Source: Vibrio brasiliensis LMG 20546 (GTDB lineage Bacteria; Pseudomonadota; Gammaproteobacteria; Enterobacterales; Vibrionaceae). Taken from it: a stretch of 64,000 nucleotides of DNA. The translations under genes were made by a program, and so were the position numbers. Shown piece after piece: positions 8,375-16,703 of the stretch. The stretch lies in the NCBI RefSeq assembly GCF_000189255.1, contig NZ_AEVS01000071.1, positions 62,001 through 126,000 on the forward strand. The letters are read 5' to 3'. The notes beneath the pieces were generated by a model that saw only the letters and a list, made by a program, of their open reading frames with translations, was not told the DNA's origin and did no database searches. Within the stretch, counting starts at the first letter, position 1. Each line of letters starts with the position of its first letter.

Positions 8375-8842
8375 TTAGTTCTGATCTTGTAAACTCTGAA
8401 TGCGTTGCGCCTCTTTTTCGATCATACGTTGTAGTACATGAGCGTTCTCTCTAACACGTCGTTCACCTAACGCCGCACCTTGAGCCGAAATAGTCGGGAT
8501 GACCTCAAGCGATTTCTTGCCTATGCTCGAGTTGTAGAATTCAGAGAGGGAAAGCAGTTCTTGCTCAGTAAACGCTTCTTCATACATGCTCGCGAAATCC
8601 TCTCTAAGGCTCTCACCACTGAAGTAGAGACTGAAAAACTCGCGCATCGTACTCTTATACGGCCTTAGCGCTGGGTTTTGCTGAAGTTGCAGGTCCAGCA
8701 TCGCATCGATGGTTTCAGACATTAGGGTGTCAAACTCCATAGAGTCCAGCAGTTTGTATGCTGCATCCCGGTGAGGGTCAGCAGCACTTAGCGGCGACGC
8801 AAGAACACATAACGTAATAACGAGAGCTTTAATCTTATTCAT
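8375..8842 (-). CDS. DUF2059 periplasmic protein
   Basis: A 155-residue protein with a signal peptide ending near SAA (about residue 21). The remainder is helical and matches DUF2059, with a repeated AYKLLDSMEFDTLMSE-like N-terminal part and the typical FTEQELLSLSEFYNSSIGKKSLE segment. Its function is not established to my knowledge. It stands alone between a terminator and an upstream intergenic region. Confidence 0.8.
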   Translation of the reverse strand: MNKIKALVITLCVLASPLSAADPHRDAAYKLLDSMEFDTLMSETIDAMLDLQLQQNPALRPYKSTMREFFSLYFSGESLREDFASMYEEAFTEQELLSLSEFYNSSIGKKSLEVIPTISAQGAALGERRVRENAHVLQRMIEKEAQRIQSLQDQN

Positions 8843-9076
8843 TGTCTTTTCCTAGCCTTAATAACAAGTCAAACCATACATCAGAACTATAATACAATCT
8901 ATAAACCATTGATTATATGTGATTAAACTAACGACAAAGCAGAATGTCGTATAGTCGTGACCAGCGTAAAACTCACTCTCGATTTGGTTAATCTAATGTT
9001 TCACTTTTAACAGATGCATAACCACAGCAAACTCACTAAGGTTAGTAGCACGTTTAACTCACCGGAGCGTGAAATT

Positions 9077-9259
9077 ATGAAAGTACTCATTCAGTACACC
9101 CAGGCAGGAAAATACAGAGACCAAGCGTGGGAAGCATTAGTAAGTAGAGAAAAAGGTGAAATGCAAACTGTCACACCGTCTTACGCTGCACAGCTTGTAG
9201 AACAGGGGAAAGCCAGCATTCTAACCACTGAGGAAGGGCAACTGATTACCCACCCTTAG
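9077..9259 (+). CDS. Small hypothetical protein (60 aa)
   Basis: A 60-residue soluble protein starting at an ATG with GGAGCG at good spacing. An upstream in-frame ATG would add 21 residues but has no ribosome site. The C-terminal half (PSYAAQLVEQGKASILTTEE) resembles a short domain seen in small proteobacterial proteins, but I cannot name a family. It ends in a hairpin terminator. Confidence 0.55.
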   Translation: MKVLIQYTQAGKYRDQAWEALVSREKGEMQTVTPSYAAQLVEQGKASILTTEEGQLITHP

Positions 9260-9266
9260 AGTGTTC

Positions 9267-9292
9267 AATGAGCTCTGAAATACGAGCTCATT
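9267..9292 (+). terminator. Hairpin after the 60-aa gene
   Basis: Perfect nine-base arms (AATGAGCTC, GAGCTCATT) with an eight-base loop begin seven bases after the stop. The T-tract is short, so efficiency is uncertain. Confidence 0.55.
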
Positions 9293-9316
9293 TGTCATAG
9301 CCAGATATTGGAATTT

Positions 9317-9451
9317 TTATTGAACCGTAAAACTCAGCTCTTCCACTTTCTCGTCATCCAGAAATACCACGACCTTGTGTTCGCCTTTACCCAGCTCGAC
9401 GCCTGATTTTCTTCCCCAGAAGCGATAATGCTTATATAAATACCTTTGCAC
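9317..9451 (-). pseudogene. C-terminal gene remnant
   Basis: An open frame of 44 codons whose translation has the look of a protein C-terminus (LGKGEHKVVVFLDDEKVEEL followed by SFTVQ and stop). It is preceded by a TGA and lacks a ribosome site. It is not linked in frame with the downstream GNAT gene. I read it as the last strand segment of a beta-rich protein left after deletion; the family is unknown. Confidence 0.4.
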
Positions 9452-9475
9452 TCACGCAGAAAATAAGCATATCAA

Positions 9476-9994
9476 TTAATTAATAGGCCACTCTGAACGC
9501 AACACACCATATTTGACTGAGTCATAATATTTTCCCTGGTAGTAGCGTACTTTTCTCAAACGTGCTTCTTGTTGGAAACCAAGCTTTAAGGCTAATGCCA
9601 TCATTCGCGGATTGCCTGACCAAGTCGTGAGGCCAACTCTTTCGATCTCTTTATGTTCAAACAGATACGACACCCAGAGAGGTAAAGCTAACGCGGCGAT
9701 ACCTTTTCCCCAGTATGCCTGGTCGTATATCACTACACCGGCCTCTAACCAACGCGTTTGCTCACATTCCCAATAACAGCTAACTGTCCCGACGGGAATA
9801 TCATCAACAGTGATCAGCTGTAGATCCGAACCACTTAACAAGCGCTGAAATGAAGATTTCTCAAACTGCTCTAATGTGGGCGGAGAATATGGAAAATAAG
9901 GACCATTGAATCTAGTCCACTCATTATTTGAAATAACTAAGGCGTGAATGGTTTCTAATTCACTTACCTGTGCAGCTCTGATATTTACTCGCAT
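9476..9994 (-). CDS. GNAT-family N-acetyltransferase (RimJ/RimL type)
   Basis: A 172-residue acetyltransferase. The acetyl-CoA-binding region is at about 86-112 (VVIYDQAYWGKGIAALALPLW), followed by the typical NPRMMALALKLGFQQEARLRK tail of RimL-like enzymes. It probably acetylates a protein N-terminus or small amine; the acceptor is unknown. It is monocistronic. Confidence 0.85.
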   Translation of the reverse strand: MRVNIRAAQVSELETIHALVISNNEWTRFNGPYFPYSPPTLEQFEKSSFQRLLSGSDLQLITVDDIPVGTVSCYWECEQTRWLEAGVVIYDQAYWGKGIAALALPLWVSYLFEHKEIERVGLTTWSGNPRMMALALKLGFQQEARLRKVRYYQGKYYDSVKYGVLRSEWPIN

Positions 9995-10147
9995 GTCGCC
10001 TACTGAATTTGCACTACAATGAAGAGCATTAAACGTGATTAACTACTTGTGACCATCACATCGCTCAATATCAAAGACAATACATTTTCAGTTGTAACAA
10101 GTCCATGTTATACAAATAGTAAGCAATTTATCGTAAGGGAGTACTTC

Positions 10148-10591
10148 ATGAAGATCACACGTATCATTGCTCTGAGCAGTATCATTGCATTTGCGTCTCC
10201 AATGGCTTTGGCTGAAAAGCCGCAATGGGCAGGTAAAGGAAAGCCTGACTTAGAAGAAATCAAGACTAGAGCCGATGTAGATAAGGCACAACTGGAATTA
10301 GAAGACCAAGAAGAAGACCTTAAACAGCTAATCGAAGAGAAGAAAAATAAGGCCAATAAAGCTAAGAGCAAAAAAGACAAGAACAAGCTTAAACGTGAGC
10401 TTGAGGAACTTGAAGACCAGCAAAACGACCTTGAGGAATATAAACAGAAGCTGAAGAACAAGAAGTCCGGACTGGAAAAACAAAAAGAGAAAAAGGCGAA
10501 TCAAGTTCAGAAAGAACTCGGTAAAGGTTCTGAAAAAGGTCAGGCACAAAGAGAAGAGAACAGTAAAAAGTGGTGGAAATTCTGGGAGTAA
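10148..10591 (+). CDS. Exported charged coiled-coil protein
   Basis: A 147-residue protein starting at an ATG with GGGAG upstream. A signal peptide ends at ALA (about residue 22). Residues 45-130 are almost entirely Lys, Glu, Asp, Gln and Leu in heptad patterns, predicting a long coiled coil. The C-terminus is aromatic and basic (KKWWKFWE), which could touch membrane or cell wall. I know of no named function. The antisense strand also stays open here, but only because of the Lys/Glu-rich codon use. Confidence 0.75.
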   Translation: MKITRIIALSSIIAFASPMALAEKPQWAGKGKPDLEEIKTRADVDKAQLELEDQEEDLKQLIEEKKNKANKAKSKKDKNKLKRELEELEDQQNDLEEYKQKLKNKKSGLEKQKEKKANQVQKELGKGSEKGQAQREENSKKWWKFWE

Positions 10592-10650
10592 CACCGAGTT
10601 TTTGACATGAGCCATCTCAGAGCAAAATGATGAGACTGCTCTGAGATGTG

Positions 10651-10866
10651 CTATTTCCAACCCTGAACCCATTTGTGATGGTTTTTTAGTTCTTTCCAGT
10701 CAATTGAGTATTCTGTATTGGAAATAACGGCTTCGACCTTACACAAGGTAACCAGACCTTGTTCATCAAACTCGACTTCCGACACCAGAAAGTGCTTTTC
10801 CCTATTAAGCGGATTGACGGCAGTCCACTTACTATTGGCGAGCTTTGCTGGATTAATGCGATTCAT
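10651..10866 (-). CDS. TIGR02450-family Trp-rich protein
   Basis: A 71-residue protein matching the small Trp-rich TIGR02450 family: N-terminal NPAKLANSKWTAVNPLNREKHF and C-terminal WKELKNHHKWVQGW. The function is unknown. It is short, soluble and monocistronic, and it converges with the coiled-coil gene. Confidence 0.8.
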   Translation of the reverse strand: MNRINPAKLANSKWTAVNPLNREKHFLVSEVEFDEQGLVTLCKVEAVISNTEYSIDWKELKNHHKWVQGWK

Positions 10867-11024
10867 AATGACCTCATAACTCTCTGATGTTATTTAAAAA
10901 CTCACCTGTTTTACGTATTCATCCGCATCAAGATCATTCGTCTACACCACCAAAAGAACACGACCTGGCTTCGAGCGCGACAGTGTTGATATTCTGTCGG
11001 TGAAATCGATATACAATAAGTCTA

Positions 11025-11055
11025 TTGACCCGTCTATAGGGCTAGGGTTCATGCT
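11025..11055 (+). promoter_or_regulatory. Candidate MerR-type promoter/operator
   Basis: A TTGACC -35-like box is followed 19 bases later by a weak CATGCT -10-like box. An ACCC-N13-GGGT dyad (11028-11048) lies across the spacer. Long spacers with a dyad are typical of promoters controlled by MerR regulators, so autoregulation of the next gene is plausible. Confidence 0.35.
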
Positions 11056-11083
11056 GCTCACTCGGTAAATCAATGGAGCCTTT

Positions 11084-11593
11084 ATGCTAACAGTCACCCA
11101 AATCGCAAAACAGTTCGGAGTATCACGTACCACTATTTTGTATTACGAGAAAGAACAGCTTTTGATACCAGCTTACCGTTCTGAGAATGGATATCGCTGG
11201 TATGGCGAAAAAGAGATAAAGCGCTTAGAAGCAATTTCTTCCTATCGTTCGTACGGTTTGTCTGTCTCTAGCATTCGCGCCTTGTTAAACCGGGATGGAG
11301 AGTCTCAAAGCCAGATTTTGAAAGATCATTTCAATGAACTGGAAAGAGAAATCCAAAACTTACGTGCACAACAAAAAGCCGTTGTCGTGTTGCTTCAAGA
11401 ACCGAGTCTATTAGAGGAAAATATTGTGAATAAACAACGTTGGGTAGAAATCATGGTTGCCGCAGGATTCACTGAAAATGACATGGTGAAATGGCATCAA
11501 AAGTTTGAACAATTAGAGCCTTTAGAACACCAAAAGTTCCTAGAGTCTCTTGGTATTTCAAGCGAAGAAATCGTTAAGATTCGAGCGTTATAA
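11084..11593 (+). CDS. MerR-family transcriptional regulator
   Basis: A 169-residue regulator. The MerR helix-turn-helix and wing are at 1-70 (TVTQIAKQFGVSRTTILYYE, RSENGYRWY), followed by a coiled-coil dimerisation helix at about 75-105 and a C-terminal effector region. There is no Cys cluster, so a metal sensor is unlikely; organic ligands or stress are more likely. The C-terminal domain resembles the tail of MerR proteins found beside small-molecule-modifying enzymes. No divergent target gene is adjacent. Confidence 0.88.
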   Translation: MLTVTQIAKQFGVSRTTILYYEKEQLLIPAYRSENGYRWYGEKEIKRLEAISSYRSYGLSVSSIRALLNRDGESQSQILKDHFNELEREIQNLRAQQKAVVVLLQEPSLLEENIVNKQRWVEIMVAAGFTENDMVKWHQKFEQLEPLEHQKFLESLGISSEEIVKIRAL

Positions 11594-11603
11594 TCTCTAA
11601 AAT

Positions 11604-11627
11604 AATAGCCTCACTAATGAGGCTATT
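11604..11627. terminator. Bidirectional terminator
   Basis: Ten-base perfect arms (AATAGCCTCA, TGAGGCTATT) with a four-base loop lie between the convergent MerR and HAD genes. Confidence 0.75.
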
Positions 11628-11633
11628 AATCAC

Positions 11634-12251
11634 TTAAAATGATAGGCCAAGTGCCTTTAGTTCCGCTTCACACTGCTGTGAGTTTTCGAATTGAATGGCT
11701 GAAATACCCTGCTCTTTCGCTCCCGCGACATTATATGGCATATCATCGATAAAAACGGTTTCTGAAGCCTGGAGCTTATGCTGAGAAAGCAACGACTGAT
11801 AGATTTCTGGCTGAGGTTTAAGTAATCCTAAGTCCGCAGAAACCGTTGCGCCATCAAATAGCGGCCAGAATGAATATTGTGACTTAAGGTGGGCGACAAT
11901 TTCATGAACATTGTCTGTCAACGCATAAACTTTATAGCCTGCGGATTTAACACGTTTTAGCAGTTCCACTGAGCCAAAAACCAGAATCTGGGTCTGCTTT
12001 ACGTAATAGAAAAAGCGCTCGCACTCCAAATCAGACCAATCAAGAGCCTGCTGATACTGCACCTTCGCTTCAGATTCAGAAATAGCGCCTTTATTCAGTG
12101 CCATCCAGGTGTCAGATTGAAAGATAGACTTAGCCAGTTGTTCGGAGGCTGCTGCCTCTCCAAATGTGAGCCTGACAATCTCTAAAGGAGCCCAACGCAC
12201 GATCACATTGCCGATATCAAAAACGACATTTTTAATGTTTCCAGAACTCAT
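11634..12251 (-). CDS. HAD-IA hydrolase (YihX-like)
   Basis: A 205-residue haloacid-dehalogenase-superfamily phosphatase. Motif I is VVFDIGNV with the nucleophile near residue 12, motif II is the Thr in YALTDN, motif III the Lys in LLKPQPEIY, and motif IV is FIDDMPYNV. I start at the ATG at 12251, which has AAAGGG upstream. A GTG five codons earlier is also open. It resembles YihX-type glucose-1-phosphate phosphatases, but substrate cannot be read reliably. Confidence 0.85.
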   Translation of the reverse strand: MSSGNIKNVVFDIGNVIVRWAPLEIVRLTFGEAAASEQLAKSIFQSDTWMALNKGAISESEAKVQYQQALDWSDLECERFFYYVKQTQILVFGSVELLKRVKSAGYKVYALTDNVHEIVAHLKSQYSFWPLFDGATVSADLGLLKPQPEIYQSLLSQHKLQASETVFIDDMPYNVAGAKEQGISAIQFENSQQCEAELKALGLSF

Positions 12252-12283
12252 CGTATACCCTTTCACATTCTCTCGTTAAACAA

Positions 12284-12595
12284 TTAGGCCAATGACAATA
12301 TTGCCTCTTTCACAGACAGGAACTGAATTTTTGTCAGGCAGACCTCCGCCTTTGAAAACTCGTGTTCTTGGATGAGTTCAGTGACAACTTGTAAAGATAG
12401 TTGACCATCAACACGCTCAAATAGGGTTTTTCCACTTAGCTGTGTAATCAGGTAGCGCTGCCCTTTGCTGTCAATCAAGTGGTCAGAATCATCCCAAATC
12501 AGAGCGTCGAGTTCATCTTCCAACTCTCTTTCTGTCGCAACAAAGATCAGTTCTGCATCACCATCTAACTTCAACACACATGGCCACTGAATCAT
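12284..12595 (-). CDS. DUF4144-family protein
   Basis: A 103-residue acidic soluble protein. Its start, IQWPCVLKLDGDAELIFV, and overall length match the DUF4144 family found mainly in Vibrio. The function is unknown. It lies 32 bases upstream of the HAD gene on the same strand and may share its transcript. Confidence 0.7.
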   Translation of the reverse strand: MIQWPCVLKLDGDAELIFVATERELEDELDALIWDDSDHLIDSKGQRYLITQLSGKTLFERVDGQLSLQVVTELIQEHEFSKAEVCLTKIQFLSVKEAILSLA

Positions 12596-12663
12596 CCTTT
12601 ATCCTTTTAATCTGGCTATAGGCATCAATGCTAAGCGTTAGCTGTCAAACAGACAAGTTTGCC

Positions 12664-13053
12664 TTAAGCCGTGAGTTCGATACGATTACCGTCTGGATCT
12701 AAAATGCAGCTTTCATAATAACCATCACCTGTGCGTCTTGGTCCATCAAGCTTTTCGTAGCCATCACCAACTAAACGGTCAGTCAATTGATCCACTGCTT
12801 TTTCTGAACCAAGAGAAAACGCAAAATGAATCAGGCCAGTAAACTGGTCGTACAGATCATCTTTGGATTCTGGAATGCCTTCCATTTCCATCAACTCTAA
12901 TCGGGCTCCAGTCTCAAAAGAGAGGAAGTATGACGAAAAACCCTTATTCGGATTAAAGTATTTTTCGTTGGCGGTGGCATCAAAGTATTTGATATAGAAC
13001 TCTTTCAATACCTCTAACTGCTTGGTCCATATTGCGATATGTTCGATTTTCAT
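12664..13053 (-). CDS. VOC-superfamily protein (glyoxalase-like)
   Basis: A 129-residue vicinal-oxygen-chelate protein. Candidate metal ligands are His5 (EHIAIW), the His in TGLIHFAFS and the C-terminal Glu in DPDGNRIELT. It has the length of glyoxalase I or bleomycin-resistance relatives. The substrate is unknown. It lies in the same orientation as DUF4144 and HAD with 68 bases between. Confidence 0.82.
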   Translation of the reverse strand: MKIEHIAIWTKQLEVLKEFYIKYFDATANEKYFNPNKGFSSYFLSFETGARLELMEMEGIPESKDDLYDQFTGLIHFAFSLGSEKAVDQLTDRLVGDGYEKLDGPRRTGDGYYESCILDPDGNRIELTA

Positions 13054-13400
13054 AACGGTTACTCATGTCGATTTACTATCGCTAAAGAGTAAATATGAAA
13101 CCTAAAGTTAAAAAGAGATGGAAACATCAAACATGAGTTCCTATTTTCACTGCAACTTTCTCTAAAAGGCTGAAGACACAGAATATCGCTAGCCTAATAG
13201 ACAACAGGTAAGTATTGAATAACGTAACATCTCAGACAGCTCACAATTTAATAACCGAACTCAAAAAGGAAATTTACTGTCTCGCCTTGTTCCTATTTTT
13301 CTTTAAGCAAGTACCGAGTGAAGTAACGCTGGCTTAGTCTCTCGCTTTCATCATCAATTTACCCTGCCATACAACGACTAGTGGCAATGGATAGAGTTAG
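13054..13400. other. 347-base intergenic region
   Basis: This holds the promoter side of the VOC gene and the 3' flank of the cupin gene. I see no convincing gene, terminator or repeat. A 20-codon minus-strand frame at 13334-13396 ends like a protein C-terminus (PLPLVVVWQGKL) but is too short to call. Confidence 0.5.
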
Positions 13401-13751
13401 TTACTTTAAACTTGCCTGAATGATTAATAACTCTATTTCACTGTCCGAGGTATTGATTAAACCATGGGTACCAAAACGTTTATTGACGATCATATCTCCC
13501 GCAACGACAGGCCTTTCTACCCCTTCAATGATCATGGTTCCTTCACCTTTTAAGATGATGTACATTTCTTCATCGTCACCATGGGTGTGCTCGCCCATCG
13601 AGCTTCCTGGTGGCATCACAACACGAATCGCAAAATCCCACGCACCATCAAAATCCTTGCGTCTAAAGGCTCGATAGATATCAATTGAACCTTCGCCATC
13701 ATGGCTATTGTGGTCGACCTCTTTATCGCAGGTATAAAAGTTACGTATCAT
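13401..13751 (-). CDS. Single-domain cupin protein
   Basis: A 116-residue beta-barrel protein. Cupin motif 1 supplies His55, His57 and Glu61/62 (GEHTHGDDEEMY), and motif 2 supplies His96 (FGTHGLIN), enough to bind one divalent metal. Small cupins of this type act as isomerases, dioxygenases or lyases, and none can be chosen. It lies 42 bases downstream of the hydroxyacid dehydrogenase on the same strand, so the two may be co-transcribed. Confidence 0.85.
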   Translation of the reverse strand: MIRNFYTCDKEVDHNSHDGEGSIDIYRAFRRKDFDGAWDFAIRVVMPPGSSMGEHTHGDDEEMYIILKGEGTMIIEGVERPVVAGDMIVNKRFGTHGLINTSDSEIELLIIQASLK

Positions 13752-13793
13752 CTGTTCCGAACTCCTTTCTGGTTAGATTTATATATGTTCCGT

Positions 13794-14738
13794 TTACACT
13801 GCGTCCTGCCCGAAGGAAAGAAGATTCTCAAATGCTATTCTGAAATAGAGCTCATAACTATTCTGTTCAACATACCCGAGATGAGGGGTTGCAGTAACGT
13901 TAGACAGTGAAAGTAGAGGCTCTGAATCGTGAGACGCCGGCTCGCTATCAAACACATCTATGGCAGCACGTTTGGTCGGAACCTCAACAAGTTCATTGTA
14001 CAGAGCCCCTCTCTCCACAAGTTCCGACCGACTGATGTTGAGAAATAGAGAATCAGGCTTCATTAAACGTAAATCTCCGGCAGTCACACACCCTCTCGTC
14101 ACTTCATTAAGACGTAAATGCAACGACACCACATCTGTGTCCGCGAAAAATGCCTGTTTGGATGTTGCAGCTTCAAAGCCATGTTCACGGGCGAGATCGC
14201 GAGAACCCTCGCTTCCCCATACCACTACGGACATTTCAAACGCTCTCGCATATTGAGCAATCCGCTGCCCTATTTTTCCATAGCCCCAAATTCCAAGTTT
14301 TAAGCCTTTTAAAGTGCGGCCTAAGCCTAGTGCGCCTGAGTTTTGCCATTGGTTGTTTTGCAAGTTAGCAACATAGGTTGGGATATAACGACTCGCAGCC
14401 ATAAGTAACGCCCAACACAACTCGGAAGGAGCGACAGGAGAGCCTCGTCCCTGCAAAACTTGTACACCATATTTCTCACACAGTTGAACATCGATATGGT
14501 TGCTTACTTTTCCCGTCTGGCTAATTAGCTTTAGCTGCGGCAACTGAGAGAGCAGCGACTCGGTAATCACGGTTCGCTCCCGGATTAACACAACAGCATC
14601 GCAATCTTTAATCTGTTCAACTAACTCTGGTTCACTCAGTGTTTTATTGAGGACGGTTACGTCATGCCCTGACAATAACTCGAAACAGTCTAACGTTTTT
14701 ACTACATCCTGATAGTCATCCAAAACCGCTATTTTCAC
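13794..14738 (-). CDS. D-2-hydroxyacid dehydrogenase family protein
   Basis: A 314-residue NAD(P)-dependent oxidoreductase. The nucleotide-binding GYGKIG is at 152-157, and the catalytic residues are Arg237 (NISRSELV), Glu266 (DVFDSEP) and His286 (TPHLGYV), all present. It interconverts a D-2-hydroxyacid and the 2-oxoacid; it belongs to the phosphoglycerate/glyoxylate dehydrogenase-like group, but the substrate is unclear. It precedes the cupin gene. Confidence 0.88.
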   Translation of the reverse strand: MKIAVLDDYQDVVKTLDCFELLSGHDVTVLNKTLSEPELVEQIKDCDAVVLIRERTVITESLLSQLPQLKLISQTGKVSNHIDVQLCEKYGVQVLQGRGSPVAPSELCWALLMAASRYIPTYVANLQNNQWQNSGALGLGRTLKGLKLGIWGYGKIGQRIAQYARAFEMSVVVWGSEGSRDLAREHGFEAATSKQAFFADTDVVSLHLRLNEVTRGCVTAGDLRLMKPDSLFLNISRSELVERGALYNELVEVPTKRAAIDVFDSEPASHDSEPLLSLSNVTATPHLGYVEQNSYELYFRIAFENLLSFGQDAV

Positions 14739-14895
14739 TCACTTCCTCCTTGTTGCTGACTTTGTACCGTATCTATTATTTAGATGCCGACGACCTAAGC
14801 ACTATTTGATACATAGTAAAAAAATAAACGAGGCAAGAGAAGAGAACTTCCCTCGCCTGATAATGAAATAAGGTGCTTAATTGGCAAATCTTGAG

Positions 14896-16359
14896 TCAGT
14901 CAACATCTCTAATATATTGCCAATACTCGTTGTTTGATTTGTCAGTAGGAAAATACCAATAACGTCCATCGGACCCCAGATTAATCAGCCTAAACAATTC
15001 CCTATCCCCACTGTAGGGGTTGTCATAGGTGAAGAGAGAGCCAATTGTGCCTTGACGGTCATTTCCCCCCCATTTATGAGTTGATTTAGACCTAAATGCC
15101 ACCCGAACTCTTATGTCTTGGGAAAAATCTTCATCGTGCCAGCCCTGTGCTTTGATAAGCAAAACCTGACTAAATGATTGATTAAAAGGTAAATTGTTAT
15201 AGTTTTGCGTACTTGTATCAACTGTGACACGAAGCGAACCATGCCCCCTTTGGACCCCATCCTCTGCTTTAAGCTCTCTATTCCAAACTTTCTTGTTTGC
15301 TATCAGCTCGACTGGATAAGAGTTTCCATCCTCACCTTCCACATAGATGGTTATATAAGTGTTTCCCGGCGCCCCAGACCACAAATCATGAGAGGCTGTC
15401 GTTGGCCCTGACGTATAAATTAGATTCTCTTGGTTTGGGACATAAAAATATACGGATGAGACTCGAGATGGTGTCTTTAAACTATAGTTTTCAGACCAGG
15501 TATTAAGCTCAAGGTAGCCCTCATCAAGTAGAGTAAAATCCGTTCCGTATTCTAAACTGCCTATTGCATTAAACTTACCATCATCAAAAGAAGTTAAGTC
15601 GGATGATAAATTGGTTATTTGCGAAAGCATGATGTTTGCATCCCGTCTGGATTCTATTTTAGGTATGCGGGTGTTTGCTGCTTGGCTGGCGGTTTTTCTA
15701 AAATCAGGAATGAGAAAAGTATCCTCCACGTTATGCTTACCGTATTTAATGAAATACTCCATTTCCCCAGTCTCATCAATGGCCAATCCTAAGCTTAACC
15801 AACCCGTATAATAACCCTTAACATTGAAGCGATAGTCGCCCTTAGTGGTCCTGAGAATAAAGCCATCTTTAGAATGCCATATCCCTGGCCAATGATTTCT
15901 GCCATTTTCATCAGTCACTGGTGCTCTTAATGTTGCTTTGTCAGAGTTTTCACCTAGAAATACTGTGGCAAAAAAATACGGCTTATCCTGTTTTACCCAC
16001 GGCGTAGAATAGAGAAAGAAGTCATCCTGCAACTCCATGTCGTGATCAGTATATATCCCAGATGCCTCAGGGTGCTGTGCTAGCCACGCTGCATTTCTTC
16101 GTACCGAACCAAATTTCAGCACGCGTTCACCCTCGATATAACTTAGTTGTATTTTTTCTGGCGCTCCTCTCTGAGTCCCTGTCAACCCAAAACCTGAACC
16201 TGCCCAGCCTTTACTATAATCGAAATAATCAGTTTCCTTATAGTCGGTGCTGTAATCTATTTTCTTAACAATTGTTCGTCCTAGTGCACTTTCAGCATTT
16301 ACACTAACGGACAACATAGTAAGTAGTAGCATGCCAATTAAGCTGAATTTCATGTTCAT
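14896..16359 (-). CDS. Large secreted beta-rich protein with a C-terminal YWYFPT-type tail
   Basis: A 487-residue protein starting at an ATG with GAGAGG upstream. The signal peptide ends at VNA, about 20 residues in. The first 240 residues resemble a concanavalin-like polysaccharide-binding or lyase-type jelly roll (WPGIWHSKDGFILRTT), followed by a second beta domain. The last 45 residues carry a separate module with GSLFTYDNPYSGDRELFRL and RYWYFPTDKSNNEYW. Similar tails occur at the ends of other secreted Vibrio proteins, which suggests a shared targeting or binding module. I cannot name an enzyme activity. Confidence 0.7.
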   Translation of the reverse strand: MNMKFSLIGMLLLTMLSVSVNAESALGRTIVKKIDYSTDYKETDYFDYSKGWAGSGFGLTGTQRGAPEKIQLSYIEGERVLKFGSVRRNAAWLAQHPEASGIYTDHDMELQDDFFLYSTPWVKQDKPYFFATVFLGENSDKATLRAPVTDENGRNHWPGIWHSKDGFILRTTKGDYRFNVKGYYTGWLSLGLAIDETGEMEYFIKYGKHNVEDTFLIPDFRKTASQAANTRIPKIESRRDANIMLSQITNLSSDLTSFDDGKFNAIGSLEYGTDFTLLDEGYLELNTWSENYSLKTPSRVSSVYFYVPNQENLIYTSGPTTASHDLWSGAPGNTYITIYVEGEDGNSYPVELIANKKVWNRELKAEDGVQRGHGSLRVTVDTSTQNYNNLPFNQSFSQVLLIKAQGWHDEDFSQDIRVRVAFRSKSTHKWGGNDRQGTIGSLFTYDNPYSGDRELFRLINLGSDGRYWYFPTDKSNNEYWQYIRDVD

Positions 16360-16703
16360 CACACACCTCTCAATAACTTCACGATTGCCGGAGTTACCAC
16401 TCATCAAAATGAGTGTTTCTTGTATGAGGAGGCCACAAATGACCGCACCTCCATGGTGATACTCACCGGACAATGACAACCTTTAAACCCAAAGAACAAG
16501 AGTACGAAGTAGTTATTGAGCCAACATCAACCTAAATAGTACTGACGTTTAATTGGAACCTTTATTTAAAGTGATCTTCTTGGGGAATTATCGATGCTTC
16601 GTTGATTGACCTTGCGCCAATCAACGAAAAAGAATGAGCTGAAGGATTCAGAGCGAGGGTTTAGCTACCAATAAAAGGCCTGATGTATATGAGTGCCGTG
16701 GAA
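16360..16703. other. 344-base intergenic region
   Basis: The region between the deformylase stop and the secreted-protein start contains the strong dyad at 16598-16628 and presumably the promoter of the secreted-protein gene. No open frame looks coding. Confidence 0.5.
16598..16628. repeat. Perfect inverted repeat, 11-base arms
   Basis: TTCGTTGATTG and CAATCAACGAA flank a nine-base loop. On the minus strand it follows the deformylase gene by 76 bases but has no T-run after the stem. Either a weak terminator or a protein-binding site is possible. Confidence 0.6.

Noticed and set aside
10108..10461. Open frame antisense to the coiled-coil gene
   Set aside because: It is Ser/Phe/Leu-rich only because it is antisense to Lys/Glu codons; it has no start signal.
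13334..13396. 20-codon fragment with a protein-like C-terminus
   Set aside because: It is too short to separate from chance and is preceded by an in-frame stop.
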